The notes: generated from the sequence alone by a model not told the origin. 64,000 nt of DNA from Sebastes aleutianus (GCA_916700875.1 CAKAKS010000022.1:11740013-11804012); one strand, 5' to 3'; counted from the first letter of the stretch, positions 24,967-38,811 are shown. Translations and numbers: made by a program.

Positions 24967-25530
24967 CAGTGGCGGACTCAGGCTGTCAGAGGGGCAGGGG
25001 CGAAAAATATTTTAAAAACGCTGCACGCGGTGGGGTTTATCATATTTTCTCCACTGTACGGGCACCCTAGAGGGCACTGCATTACGCTTTCTCCAATATA
25101 CTGATATACTGGCACCTTAGAGGGCACTTTATCACGTTTTCTCCACTAGATGGGCACCTTAGAGGGCACTTTATCATGTTTTCTCCACTGGATGGGTACC
25201 CTAGAGGGCACTGCATCATGTTTTCCTCATTTAAAGGCAGCCTAGAGGGCACTTTATCATGTTTTCTCCACTGGACGAGCACCCTAGAGGGCACTGTATC
25301 ATGTTTTCTCCACTGGACAGGCACTTTAGAGAGCATTTTATCACGTTTTCTCCACTGGACGGGCACCTTAGAGGGCATTTTATCATGTTTTCTCCACTGG
25401 AAGGGCACTGTATCATGTTTTATCTACCGTAGGCGCATTCAAGAGGGCATTTTCGCTGCGGTTTGTTCGAACGTGAACCGAGCACCAAGGGAGTTGGCCC
25501 CTCCTCCCGAGTCCACCAGTGAGCACCGTA
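24967..25530. repeat. Minisatellite, about 42-bp unit, with flanking repeat sequence
   Basis: From about 25039 to 25450, nine or ten imperfect head-to-tail copies of a unit containing TTTTCTCCACTGGA, GGGCACC, TTAGAGGGCACT and TTATCATG. Differences include C/T at several positions and one unit with a diverged middle (25225-25240). Because 42 is a multiple of three, frames stay open on both strands and encode repetitive peptides; these are not genes. Flanks 24967-25010 (GGCGGACTCAGGCTGTC) and 25451-25530 probably belong to the carrier element. Confidence 0.85.
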
Positions 25531-26009
25531 ATGGAAATATGTCCTGGACTTTGCTTTATACTTGACATTTTTGAAGCTACGTGTCGTTTGATGTCTATCT
25601 TCTTGTAATGTCAACAAAACTGAACTAAAAATAATTTTATAAGGAGCAGAACTCCTTGTCCTAACACAACAAGCATTTCCTGCAGCTGCTGTAAGAATGC
25701 AGTGCCTCTGATGACCCCAATTATCGCGTTATGCACCGGAATCTCCTAATGCTTGCATGTCCAACTCAAGAGTGTAAAGCAACAAACATTGAAAGTGCTG
25801 TGTGTCAACGTAGAGAGTATATTCTTCTTGGTTTTTACCAAAAAGAATACTAAGCCCTATGATGCCTGCAACATACCTGTGTGGAATAATAGAGACTCTT
25901 CTGCTGCACAGCACACAGGACTATAACAGAGATGGCCTGAACCTGCTGAGCGACTGAGTATGAAGACAGCTGTTGAGAGAACCGAAGTGGTAAGTCAGTC
26001 TCAGCCTCA

Positions 26010-26060
26010 GTGTGTGTGTGTGTGTGTGACGCTGTGTGTGTGTGTGTGCGTGCATGCATG
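26010..26060. repeat. (TG)n microsatellite, interrupted
   Basis: Two TG runs separated by ACGC, then alternating TGCATGCATGCA. Confidence 0.9.
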
Positions 26061-27859
26061 CAGCTGGAGAGCAGTAGCAGCCTGAGGGCACCTGATGGCA
26101 GTGCTTAACCATCCTGTTTCCCGACCAGCACCTGAACAACACACCTGGCAATAAAAAGGTTTGTGGTTTGTGTCACATCTCCCGGCAAACACAGGTGCTG
26201 CCATCATGGAGTCTCACAGGAGAAAGATCAAAACCTGTTCTCGAAAACACCGGCGTGGTCAGTACGCATGTATGTTATAGTGCCAAAAAGATCTTGGATG
26301 ATCTTATTTGGGGTTTGTTTTTAAATCTAATTCCTTGCTCTTTTATTTTTATACTCTTTGGAGATTTGTTTGTAGAGAGTTTAAGAAGAGTCCGCTTACA
26401 AAATCCGACACTATGGGTAGTTGAAAATCAGTCAGATTTACAGGCGAAATTACCCGTTTCTAGTGGAGAGCAGCATATAATATAACCATTTCTATGCAAT
26501 TATCATCCTCCAATAAGGTCGCCAGAAGGTCTATTACGTCACCTGAAAAACCTATTCACCTCTGCAACCTTGCCAAACGGGATCAAACCAGAATTAGCCT
26601 CGATAACTGAACTTATTAGGCAGGTTAATGGACAATAAGATAAGCTGGACCAGGGATTAGTGCCTGTAACTTTGTACTTTTGTTGTTATGTCCAATAAAC
26701 TCACAATTCCCAAGCTTGTTTGTGTTATTGTTACATCCAAGCTTGGTATTAAAGCAGACTTTTAGATACAGGAAGAGTCTGGCACCAATTTAAAACAAAT
26801 TTTCCGGTAAAAACATTCCTATAGGAGGTGCATACTTGAGCCAGAGGGGAATGCTGTGTTCAAAACAGAGCCCGGACAAATTTAGCATCCAATCAAATAC
26901 CACACAAAAACACTCAAGATGCCAGAGCGCTTGGGTATTGTAGTTTGCTCAGGGCCTTGATCCAGTCATTAGTGAAGAATGGCTTGGAAAGCAAAGATTT
27001 CCTCCTGAGATTGTTTCCTTTTTGTCTTTTTAAAAGGGTCTGGCATGTTGGAGAGGAATTTCTAAGCTTAAATCACAGCCTAATTAAAGAGACAGTGTCT
27101 TGTAGAAACAAAACAAATACATCTGGCGAGCAGCATAGCCTGCAGCTTTGGCACAGGTCACAATTCAATTATTTCAGACGATGCGTCTCGCTAGGCAAGG
27201 GCTGTCTCTTAAAAATCAAATTTAGCAATGGGATTAGGCTGCTTTATTGGAAACAAATTGTCTTCTTTGTCTTGTTAGCTCTTTTGTATTTTCCACTACA
27301 TGTTTCCTTCTTTTTCAAGGAAAAAAAAAGTAGTCAAAGAAAGGGCATTTTCATAGCTGTAATAAGTTTAAAAAGAAGAATGCCACAAGCATAAGGTGCT
27401 GTTTGTAGACACAGAGCAACACACTATAAAAACTAGTCTGTGAATTTACAATTTCCTTGTAATTGATACCATCTGGAACACAACTATTAGAAACATCTGT
27501 TCTATTGTACCCTCTGTTATTTGTTTATAGACCTTTTATTGTGGGAGGAAAATCTCAGTTCAGCCCAATCAATCATAGGACATGACATGAGGTATTTGCC
27601 ACTCTAATGGTACAGTGAGAGTGAAGACAACCACGTCTAACAATTTGAAGTTCTTCTTCCATGTTCTCAATTTTTGTTCAAGTTCAAAAGGATGTTTTGC
27701 TCACTGAAATCTTTCACCATGCAACTTTAATTGCACAGGAAAGCCGCATGGACAGATGTTTTGGCTATGTCTGAAACTGATCAGAATCTAACTAACCTGT
27801 TACCAACAGCTGGTGGTCAGACTGAACAGAGCACTGCTTTAAAAGCTAGAATTACAGCC

Positions 27860-28185
27860 TCACGGTTGTATGCCTCCACCAACCAGTCAAGTTGTGGTTT
27901 ACATCCATGTGTGTCCAACATGTTATCACTTCATCATTTTATCCGACATATCCACATTGGTTTGAAATTGTCAGAATTAGTATATGAATTCTTGAGTTGT
28001 GGCAAAAAAACAGTGATCTTTGACCACCCAAATCAGTTCATCCTTGAGCCCAAGTGGATGTCTGTTCGAAATTTGAATAAATTCGCTCCTCCAAGGCGTT
28101 CCTGAGATATCACAAGAATGGGACAGACGTGAAGTCAGAGTGACCTTGACCTTTCACCTTCGACCACCAAAATCGAATCGAGAAT
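27860..28185 (-). repeat. Interspersed repeat of 'GACCTTGACCTTT' type
   Basis: GTGACCTTGACCTTTCACC, TCATCCTTGAGCCCAAGTGG, AATTTGAATAAATTC and GGCGTTCCTGAGATATCAC are the hallmark words of a very common teleost repeat. Copy is diverged. Family assignment is from memory, and its orientation and class are uncertain. Confidence 0.5.
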
Positions 28186-29559
28186 GGACCGAAAAACACG
28201 CCTCCGCGCCGGCGACAACTACAATAAAAAAGAGGATTGGGGCTGTGGTGATTTCGGCGTGTTGCTACTGTCAGGAAGTCGCAAGTATTCTGCGTACACA
28301 TATTTGTTTGGTTGAAGTATTGCATTGCCGTATGACGCTGACATTCAGGCTACTGTTGAACTTATTTGTTGGACAAACCCAACATTGTTTTGCTGTAACC
28401 TCCACTGTGTCAACATAGGGATCTCATTGAAATGAATGGGTACACTGCGTTTTTTGCTGCAGTGCTATTGTTGGTCTGAATTAGAGCTATGGCGGTAGTT
28501 CATCACTAGCAGGTGTATCTCTGGTAGGATATACTGTATTGCCTTACTCATGTGCCATAAACCTACATGAATATATCAAATCCAAGAAGTGCATGAAGTC
28601 CGTGCCAAACCCCAAATTTGCTTGATATTAAATCAAATGTGGAATGAAAAGTGCCTCTTAATATAAGGTCTTTAGCTTTCCCATTTGTGCCTCATATTGC
28701 ATGACAAGCTGCGTGGCTAAACCCATATGTGGAATTCACGGTTGAGCCCAGTTATAGCCCATAGGAGCATAGCTCTTCCAAACAAACAGCGGACTGAGTA
28801 CCATCTACCTACCGCACAGCGCAGCAGGAGAGGGGCCCCTGGGACTATTGTAGCTATGATCGACACGGCTTAGAAAGAAAAACAATGAGTGGAAAACAGA
28901 GGGAATACTTCTATTTAAAGCCCGACGTCTGCCATGCAATACCATTCCGCCCTTTTCATTTCTATTCATGATGGCTCCTGTTGAGAGAGGGGCCATTTCA
29001 CATGAAAGCGAGGGAAGCTGGATGATGGATACACCGAAAAATCATTTACAATCAAAATAAAAAGGAGGGCGACGCCGTCTGAGTTGCTGTTTCATGAATG
29101 ATATGAGTGGTGAAATAAGATGCTTCTTTCAGCGTCTATGCTTGATAGCTGTGCACATCCTGTGAGCCCGCAAGCCAGGCAATAACGTCACTTCAACAAC
29201 ACATTCTCACACCATTTGGTACCATTTAAGACCAGAAGTATGCGTTGTTTACTCTGTCTTCCCCTTTGTAAACAGAGACAATTACAGAGTGTTAACAAAG
29301 ACATGTCAACATGAGCTAGAGGCAGGTGGCATGTGGATAAAGTCTAACCAATCAGGAAAGAGATGGTACAATAGCTTGACCTATAGCTCAACAGATGAGA
29401 TGCAATAAGATGTTTTTTTATCTCTATACAGAAACTGTTGCAACACCAACAAATGAGGAGGATGTAAATAAAAGAATAAGTAGTAACTTTGCAGATTGAG
29501 ATGTTATATACAAAACTTTATCATCTTAAAAGTATTGTTATAGATTAAAAGAAGTGTGG

Positions 29560-30040
29560 GGAGAGTGTGTAGGATCTGGCGGTATCTAGTGGTGATGTTG
29601 CAGATTACAACAACTCAAGACAAGCGTGTAGGATTGCTACGGTGGCTGATGCGTAAAACGCGAATGGCCTTCTCTAGAGCCAGTTGCTGTTAGAGTAGAG
29701 AACGTAGAATCTGTGTACGTGGGAAGTGAGTGGTGAAGCAAGAGAGAGAGAGAGCGGCTGTGAGTAACGTTATAGACTCCGGCCCAAGCAGGAAAAGTTA
29801 ACAGCGTTTGGTTTATCCGTTCTGGGCAAATGTTGAAACATCGCGGTTCGACATCGGGGACTCCGTGGAGAGGACCCGCTCTCTATGTAGATATAAATGG
29901 CTCATTCTTAGGTAAAGAAAACGCAACAATTATGATTTTCAGGTGATTATACACTTAAGAAAACATACTTATTAATACCAGTATATTCCATTTCTGCCAA
30001 TAGATCCCCTTAAAAGTTACACACTGTTCCTTTAAATGAC
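29560..30040 (+). mobile_element. 'TGTGTAGGATTTAG' element, fuller copy
   Basis: Left end GAGTGTGTAGGATCTGGCGG. The right end, read inverted, is TTAAAGGAACAGTGTGTAAC, so the termini share the inverted GTGTGTA core. It shares GTTTATCCGTTCTGGGC with the 17.3 kb copy and has a short (AG)n inside. A non-autonomous DNA element of about 480 bp. Confidence 0.6.
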
Positions 30041-31734
30041 ATTATAGAGTAGTTCAAATTAGCTCCATCTCCAGTAGCTACACCATTAAATGGATTAATC
30101 CAATAGTATATCAATAATATGTGTTTATTTCGATACTTAGAAGCTCATTTTGTTGGAGCTACTTCTGTACTTTTACTTGATTAAATGCTGAACTCTGGAT
30201 ACTTCTTTTCTTGTTCTTTGTCTTTACACAGTAATTCTTATGAGCTCTTATAAAAACCCTGTTACAAGCCCAGTTATTCCTCCGCATGACTCAGACATTA
30301 GGTTTCTCCTACAATCTCCTACAGCAATCTAGCTTAACTACGTTAATTTCTTAATCCCCTTCCCTGATTATGGAACCCCGGTCTCTTGTTTACATGCAAA
30401 CGATAAGTACAGAAAGCCGACAATAACCAGATTACTTGAGTGCATTAGTAAGATTTGAGAGCTCAATAACCAGCAACTCAGAGCCATGGGACTTTGGCAG
30501 GATTTCTATGAGTTCAGAATAATCATTTGCAGGAGCAAAAGCTACAAAAAGACATGCAATGTGGAGGGCAGAAGAAGGTTTTTTCAATATGAAAATTAAT
30601 AAGAGTCACGGTAGCGATGGTGCGTGCGAGTGCGAGTCTACTTCGGGAGGAAAGGATAATCAGTCAGCGGCGAGCGGCGAGCCAGGTTCCAATATCAGAG
30701 GAATTTCAATGAACTGTGAGTTGATCCCCAGAGCCACGGCAGTGGGACACTCATCAAGTTTCTGCGGGTTTGCTTTGGCAGGTTACACCGCATTCTCTCC
30801 AGAGTCGGCTCTTCTCGCCAGCAGAGATGAGTAGCAGACACTTAGGAAAATAACCTCTTCCCCCCCACCGTCCAGCTGCTGAACATGAAAATTACATCTG
30901 GCGGAGCGATTAAACTTGTGTGGCCACTGACCACTCGGGCCAAAAAACGGACTTTGCTATCCCATTGCAGATGTTCGTGTGAGCAGAATAAAATACTTCT
31001 AAGCCCAGATTTCTGAACCTAGAAGATACTGTCGTGTTGACTTTGCACAGAGAGTAATGCATGGTGGGAGATTAATATGACAAGACATGCCGCCGGGTCC
31101 CTGAACAGAACCGGTGTTCAATAAGTGATGAGATATTATCTGAGGCCTCACGATAAACAGACTTAGACAGCAGTGTCATTTCACTGGCAGGTACAGTCTT
31201 ATCTGGCGTCAACAGGCACATATCAAAACACCAGACAATAAAGATGCTGCAGAGATGAAAGTGAGTGACTTTTTCTTGTGTACTGGTGGGCTTGCACTGC
31301 ATGACATACCCTCAGGCTGAGGACAAACAAAGGATGTTTCGCCCAAGATTGTCATTTAACCAACTCCAGATATAAAACATCTTCTCATCTTCTGTGTTTT
31401 GATGCTCGGTTTGTTAGTCAGGGATGATTAAAGGTCTGATAAAGTGGCCCTGTGGCGGCACATATTGTGTCAAAATCTAATATACTAACAAACTTATCTT
31501 ATCTGGTTATCTACTGTTTTTGCAGTTTTCAGGATTGCGTTTCCAAAAGGATTGGTTTCATAACATCATGTGTTGTCTGCTATTATCTCCTCTCTTAGCA
31601 TCTCTTCTCCCTCTGATGTGGTTTTGTAGTCCAGGTCCTGCCGGTGCTTGGTGGCACCTGGAAGCTGATCTTTGTCTTCTTTGATCTGTATTTTTATATA
31701 TGTATATCTTATATAAATGTATTTTTATAGACTG

Positions 31735-32235
31735 AGAGACTGAATTGCATTGCTAGGCAACAGCTTGGGTCCATGTTTACTTCCTGTCAGCTTATGCCAT
31801 TCGCCTTGGCTTCGTCCAAAATCGCACTACATACTCAATATGGGTACTCTCGTTCAACATACTTTGGTGAAAATAAACAGTAGTATGTATGTTTTCGGAC
31901 ACACTGAGCAGCTTCCTAAGAGCCTCCTTGGCCGGTTGGAAACACGTAACCACGGTAACCCGTGCTGACCTCATGTGACCAAACAGTGATTTGTAAGAAT
32001 CATAAAGTTTGAACTAATTTAAAACAATATATTACTCCTAACAGAGTAAAAATCTTACACTTACACTTAAATTGAAGTGTTATTGACATTACAGAGCTGT
32101 CCGTCAACGTCTGTTATGAATGTTGTCGTCACTGCCGCATTGCATTGTGGGATATTCATGCCACCGTAGTGTCCAGTGTTTGCATACTGTAATATTTCAC
32201 CGGAAATAGTATATAATTCGCGTACTATTGAGTTT
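31735..32235. repeat. Two abutting repeat remnants
   Basis: 31739-31800 carries TTGCTAGGCAACAGCTTGGG and CTTCCTGTCAGCT, as at 61.02-61.08 kb. 31805-32235 looks like a second element (GCACTACATACTC near the left, GCATTGTGGGATATTCATG and CGCGTACTATTGAG near the right). No coding content. Confidence 0.5.
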
Positions 32236-33928
32236 TAGTTCGTAAATATGAGGTTATTTATAACTTAATAACTCAAAATCGTTTAACCTAATACATTCAG
32301 TAAGGGATTTCAATTCGTTATTTGATGGCTGTAAGCATTTGGGTATATTTCTGTTTTCACGTTTTATTATTTATTTTAAATTAAAGACATATTGCTCATT
32401 ATGAAAGAATTCACGTTTTTTACGGTTTTGTACAAACAAAATGCAACATGTGCATGACGTAATTTAATGGTGAGTTTGGAAAGCTACTGCTAATTAAACA
32501 TAAAAGGGAGAAGGCTGAATGTTGTTCCAACGATTTTGTCCTTCGCTCTCTGAGATGTTCCCGGAGCTGTCTCGACAATTTGTTTAAATTTTTTCCAGCA
32601 GTAAGCTGCTCCTGTTGCATAAAATTATTGTGACTTGAGCATGCAACACTGACATCTTTGAGTAAATTTAATTTAATCAACTCAAAACCTGCTCAGAATT
32701 CCTATGAAGTCTTGAATTGGGACACAGCAAACGCTTCCTCCCCAAAATAAACATGTGGCACAACATTACTGGAAGCTCTTCAACACTGAGGAGGGTGGGA
32801 TTTGATAAAGGCAGAAGAAGCTGGATGGGGGAAGCCTAGACTCTGTGTGTGTGTGGCTGCAGCCTGTGATTATGTTATGTAATTTCCACTTGAGGTAACA
32901 ATGGTTTGCCTCTTATTGCTGCATGCCTGCGGCCCTCTTTCTCTCTCTCCACACCGATTACATCCTTCCCGGCATTAATGGGGTCAAAACGGGCCCTTAT
33001 CTTTTTGGGGCAGGGGTCTGTTTTTCCATGCAGGCTGACTTTGCACAACCCTCCTTCCTCCTCCCTCAAGGGCGAGAACACGCTGAGGAAACTTCAAGCT
33101 ACCATCTGCTCTCCTCAAGGCAAACTTTCTGGAGCAATCAACACTGCAATTCCAACCATAAAACACTGGTTAAATTGATTTCCCTGCGGACAAAAATCGA
33201 CTTTGGACTGTAGAAACCGAGACAACCCCTTGAGTCTTGGTTTAAGTCGACTACATATCCCAACATGCTTAGTACAACAACAAGCAAATGAAGCAGTAAA
33301 TGTGGAAAGAATAGCTTTGCTACAGTTACACAAATTACAGTGATTTCAATTCCTTTCTAATGAAGTCTGCGACTGAACTGGTTACACAAGTCCCAAAGAA
33401 AGTGACCTGATAATGTGTGTTCACACGCAGCAAAGCACGTAATCAAAGTAAACACTGACACGACCAGAATCACATTGACGTCACTTGCTGTTCTCTTAGC
33501 ACAAGAACGTATGCAGAAATAGGCTGTTGGGTCCATGTTCACATGCTTTTAGTAATTATAATTGCAGGCTTCGTAAAGACTTTGGAACATTTAGCCAGTG
33601 ATTAGATTTTGTTACAGAAACCGTCGCGACTAAAGAATGGCTTTAATTGTACTACAACATACTTTGATACGATAATAGATTAAAAGGTACAAGCTATCAT
33701 TAGAATAGTCACGCAAGGCTGGTCAGGGTTTCCGCCGGTCCAACGTGTCCTGGAAGATTTCAATGTCCCGGACATATTGGAGAAATATTATCTGTGTTTA
33801 CTGAGCTTAAACACAATTGATAGGCAGGCTATATAAAGACTGACATCATCAAGGCATGTAGTGTTTAAGCGGACTGCTCGCCTAACAGCTGCTGCAACAC
33901 TACACTTACACTATAGTCAATTAAACGT

Positions 33929-34060
33929 GGCGGCTGTGGTTCAGTAGGTAGAGCGGGTCGTCCTTTAATCACAAGGTTGGCTGTAGGAGCTTTACAGCAG
34001 CCCACTACTCCTAAAAAATGCCTAGGATGGGTTAAATGCAGAGGTCAAATTTCATGTATA
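33929..34060 (+). mobile_element. tRNA-derived SINE, degenerate
   Basis: GGCGGCTGTGGTTCAGTAGG then TAGAGCGGGTCGTCC is a tRNA-like 5' part with a good Pol III A box (TGGTTCAGTAGG). The expected B box (GGTTCGANTCC) is missing: AAGGTTGGCTGTAGGAGC stands where it should be. The tail ATGCCTAGGATGGGTTAAATGCAGAGG is the tRNA-unrelated body common in fish SINEs. An old, internally deleted, inactive copy, not a tRNA gene. Confidence 0.7.
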
Positions 34061-34193
34061 GGACAGAATAGGTCATAAAGTGTCTATATTTTCATTAAAT
34101 TAAACTACCGGGGAATATACAGGGAATTACTTAATGTACTGGCTACACCTGCATGTGTAAGATACATTGCGCGGCACATCCGCTCCGCAAACT

Positions 34194-34717
34194 GTTACGG
34201 TGCAGCCCCACTGTACGCGACCAGACTGCCGACAAAATTTGCTCCCATTCATTGTGTATGTATGGGAAGCGACCGATTTGCTGGACAAAGCATGTTGGGA
34301 TACCTGTGATAAAGACCAAGCTGATGGTGCGACGAGAGGGCGTTTTAAAAAATCACTTCTGCACTTCTGAACAGCTGTGTGTACAACCGGGAAATGCTAA
34401 AAGTGAGACTTATGATCGTAGTTGATAATCTATCCATGTAAAAAAATATTTTTTTCAGCCAATGTATTATTTACAATAATTGTTCAGCTTATCCAGAATT
34501 TTCTGCATTTTTTCCAGTTTTTAACAGCTTTTTTTCCCTCATTAATTTATGTCATAATCATCAATCTGTACTGTTGCTTTTTCGTAAGTAAAACAACCTT
34601 GTGGGGAGCTGGTAGAGAAGGGGACAAGGGATTGAAGGATGGATAAGCATCCAGTGGGGCGGGTCAGATGCAAATTTAAATGCAAATTGGTCGTGTAAAG
34701 TTGGGCTGCACCGTTAC
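34194..34717. mobile_element. MITE-like element with ~35-bp inverted termini
   Basis: The left end, GTTACGGTGCAGCCCCAC plus TGTACGCGACCAG, matches the inverted right end, GTAACGGTGCAGCCCAAC plus TTTACACGACCAA. The interior is AT-rich and non-coding. Target-site duplications are not obvious. Confidence 0.65.
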
Positions 34718-36090
34718 TTCTTCTATGTCGCCAAAGTGGACATTATGATAAAAAAACGGTAATTACCAGATCACAGAAACCCTGTTATTGGTGTTACATA
34801 AACCTATTGCATCAATTTCCTCTTTGTATCGTATGTTCTTTGTCCTTTTGACTGTTTTACTGCAGGACCTACTGCAGGTCTGCCAAACCCAGTAGAGAGA
34901 TCCCATCTGAATTTGAGCTGCCCCCAAAGTTTTTACCATTCTTTGTCCACTGAAGTTGTCTTTGGAGCCTTCCTTGAGTCCATTTGCGGCGTTGAATACA
35001 CAAGGAAAGATTTGGGTTTTATTTCACCAACGTGCTATTGTCTGTCTTGTACTTTGCTTCCCTGCATTTTATGTGGTTGCATTGCGCATTACATAATTAT
35101 ACTCTGTGAATGGCTTCACGTATTTATAGATGCTGTAAAAACCAACAGATTAAATTGGTCCTGTAACAGACCATAAAGGCAAAACTCCACAGGGAAGTGG
35201 AAAGACAAACAGTTGTACTAACCTGTTAACCCCCCACTGTCCACCTCTGGGAATGGACCTTTAAAAAGGTATGGAAGACTTGCTTTAAGGTTTAATTTGT
35301 ACAGTTTTTCTGTACATTGTACTGAATAGATGAGAGCCATGCAAGTAGTTTTGGATTTACTTGCCCATATTTTACAATATCTGCAGCTGACACTACGTTA
35401 TTTTGTCATTTTGTGCTAAATTGTTGTATTTTAAAGCACTTTGATTTGATAAAGTGCTATATAAAAACATCTTTACTTACTTCTGTCACCATCCCAATAC
35501 AATGGATGTTTACAAAACGTGTTTGTGCTGCTCAATGCATTGAAAATCAGAGCATCAGAATGTATTTTCAGACACAATGTACCAGTTACTCTGACTGTAA
35601 ACAGTCTTTATTAGGGGTTCTTTCTAAAGAAGGTAAAACAAATTAGTGAAACTTGAGAGACACACTGCGACCCTTAATTGGTGACACTGATTGGACATCT
35701 AGAATATGTTCAAGGTGGCATTTCCTCTTAATTTGATACCATGATTATCGTCTTGTTTTTTGAGCTCTAGCCCCACCGACCACTTAACTCACATTAACCC
35801 GAAATTAAAACAAGTGCTTTGATTTGGAGCTTGAAATGAAGGTGCTGGTTAAACGCAGTGATGTGAAAGTGATAGTGAGATGCAGGCAGCATAAATCCCT
35901 GTGTGAGTTAATTATTTGATACTTTTGTGGCGTTCGCCTAAAGTGACAGCAGGCCGGTGTTTAATTTAGGCACAAAAGACTGTATTACACCGTTTAGATG
36001 TGTATTTTCACTTATACACATGCATGTAAACACACATACACATCCTGTCAGGGCATGCTGCACTGGATCAGACCCAGAATACATACATTT

Positions 36091-36420
36091 AGAAATAATA
36101 TAAAATAAAAAATAAATGCAAAAAATTAATTAATTAATTAATTAATTAATTAATAAATGCAAAAATAAATAAATACATTTTACAATTAATAAAAATACAG
36201 ACATAAATAAAAGGGAAAAATAAACAGAAGAGTAAATAAATAAGGGAATTAATACAAAGATAAAATATAAAGAAGCAAATTAAAACAGAAATGTCAATTA
36301 ATGTCACATTTTATCAATTATTTATTCATTTTATTATTATTATTATTTATTTTTGCTACATTTAATTACATATTTATTTATTTATTCATTTATTTTGGCA
36401 GGTTCCATCTTCCATAAATC
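36091..36420. repeat. AT-rich low-complexity block with (TTAA)n
   Basis: Continuous A/T-rich sequence with a perfect (TTAA)n run at about 36125-36154 and many AAATAA and TTTATT words. The two halves are roughly complementary (AAATAAATAAAT on the left, ATTTATTTATTC on the right), so it could extrude a hairpin. Confidence 0.8.
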
Positions 36421-38811
36421 CATAACATTTTAATCGGAAATAAATAACATATTCACATATATAATATAGAGTTTCCTGCAGCGTTTTTAATAGGGGAGGC
36501 ATCTGCCTCAAGTGAAATAAAGAGCACCTCTGCCCACATCATAAGAAATGATTATATTTTTATGAAATATAATATTAAGCTCATTAAGCTTTAGGTAAAA
36601 CAAGCTGCGGTGCTGCATCACACAGAGGGCCAGGCATTTAATGAGTGAGGCGACTGTCATTTAACTACATTGATAATGAGATGAAATGCATCAGGATTCA
36701 GCTCAGCAGGCGACTGATTGATCGATCACACCGTAAATTTTGCTTCAGAGTAACTAATCAGAGCAGCACGTCACGCTGACGGGAGAAAAAGAAACATTTC
36801 TGAGTTTTTACAAGTTGGGAAAAGTAGAGACAAACACACTAATCAGTCACAATCAGGTCCTGATGAACGAGAGAAAATGACTCAGTTTCTTAATTTCAGA
36901 CATTGTGCAATCATTCTCTTGTGTTATCAGACAATGCTGATGTTATCAAGACGTCAACAGAATCAAAAATCATGAATACATTCTTAGATTTTGATGTTGC
37001 CTATTGTTAGTGATCAGGGAATCTGGGAGTCAGAAATGAAGGTGAATACATTTTTCATAATTTTTCAAGTTCATATGTGAAATGAATCAGCGGATGACTC
37101 ACTTCTTCGTGAACAAAATATGCAAAACAAAGAAAAATATAATTAAGTTATTGTGAAAAAAGCAATAAGTCAAGTTGATGGCTGTGCCTTCAGCAACAAA
37201 TTCGGAAACTTCACAGCGCCTCAAAGCTCCGCTGTCTACTTTCTGCTGTCAATCACTCATTCCCAAATGGAAAGTAAATCCGAAGAATACACTGGAGGGA
37301 CTTAACAGAAGCCTAATGAAAAATGTGCTGTGCTTCAGGCCAAACCATCAAAACCATGTGCAGTCCAAGATTTATTTTTGTAAGAATGCAACTGGTTACA
37401 ACATTACATGAAAACACCAGAGCTGCAGTATAGTTTTAGTGCAGGAGCACAGCATGTCCTAGGAAACAAAACGTCTTGTGCTTCAGCCCAGAGGAATGCA
37501 CACAGCTCCTGTGCAGATTTTTTGGGCTCTGTTTAACTGTGAAGTTTATTGACTCATTAAATAATTTTGAGTAAACACTTACGGAACACTTCTGTTTTGC
37601 AGGAAGAAAAAAAGGACACGTCACGATTACTGCTGAATGGTTGCTGATATTTGAGGACGTTTTACGAAATTTGGGACAGGTGAGGCTGAAAGAGAAGTAG
37701 AGAGACTGAATACCAGCTATTGTTCTCTGTGGCACAGTTCGGCCTGGATTACTGATGGTGTCACAACATTCCCGTCATAGCGAGGGCAGGATTGGGGAAG
37801 TTAAGGAGGGGGGTTTTCAGCTCTTCCTGGAAGACCAAGACAATAAACATGTCCCACTCCAAAAGCCGGCTTTTTTATCTTTATGTCTTGTGTGAAAAGA
37901 GAGAAAACGGTTGAAACGTTGCTCGTTTTTTTTTGTTTCGGTTTCCAAGTGCAGACAAAAGGCAATGTGGCTGGCAAGGGCAGGGCAGCCCAGTTTGCGT
38001 GATTAGTGCATTCCTCACCACTCCACCCCACCCGGTGCAACGGCACACACACACACACAGTCAGTGGACGAGCTCAGCGCAACAATAACATTTCCCCTCT
38101 AGCTCTCTCTCTCTCTCTAAAGGGCTGATTCAACGCATCGCTGCATCCCCGTATTTACATACAAATAAGAGAGAGGATGTGGATAGTTATCGCTGCCTGC
38201 CCCCCTCTGCATGCGTACACGTCTGTGGTTATTTGCCATATGACTGAGGACTTCAGATATCAGCCAGCATCACTGTCTTGAAACATAAAGGTGTGTGATG
38301 ACAGCAACAGGTGGATAATAGTCTTTTCAATAAAAGGTTTTGTGCGTGCCACATCGGCTTCCTCCTGTGAGAAGCTAAACAATCTCTGTTGTGTTTGTTG
38401 TTCTATTGTAGCAGGTTGATTTTACAGCATGCTCATCCCGCTGCTCCCTTTTTCTTAAGTCTAACCCCGCAGAGAGGATCACTCCAGAAAAATGTGCAAT
38501 AAACTCTGTGGGGCTTTCAGAAGCAGCCCTGAAGATCTAAGGTGAGAAAGCAGAGAAGGAGAGAGTCGGTGTGAACTCTCTCCCCTGAGCAAAGCTCTTG
38601 TTTGTTATTCATGAGAAACGCTGGCTCTCCTCGTGAGACTCTGGGAAAATTATACTGTGGGGTCTGTGGGACAAATGAACTGCTTTTCTGAACTGGCGCT
38701 GGACTGAAAATGCTGCCGTCAATCTACAGTCTTCCACGACCCTGCGCCCTGCTGTGGCTTATCTTGCTCAGCAGAGTAAAGAGAAGAAGGGTTGGATTTT
38801 GGTGAGTATGT

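Noticed and set aside
25039..25450. CRISPR-like array
   Set aside because: Units are directly tandem and vary throughout, with no unique spacers, and the host is a vertebrate. It is a minisatellite.
25082..25565. Repetitive ORFs on both strands as genes
   Set aside because: They are the translation of the 42-bp minisatellite, open only because 42 is a multiple of three.
26945..27394. 149-codon plus-strand frame
   Set aside because: Phe/Leu/Lys-rich translation without a recognisable domain, inside the PAWR intron and without splice context.
33929..34000. tRNA gene
   Set aside because: The A box is present but the B box, T-arm and acceptor stem are not, and a SINE body follows.
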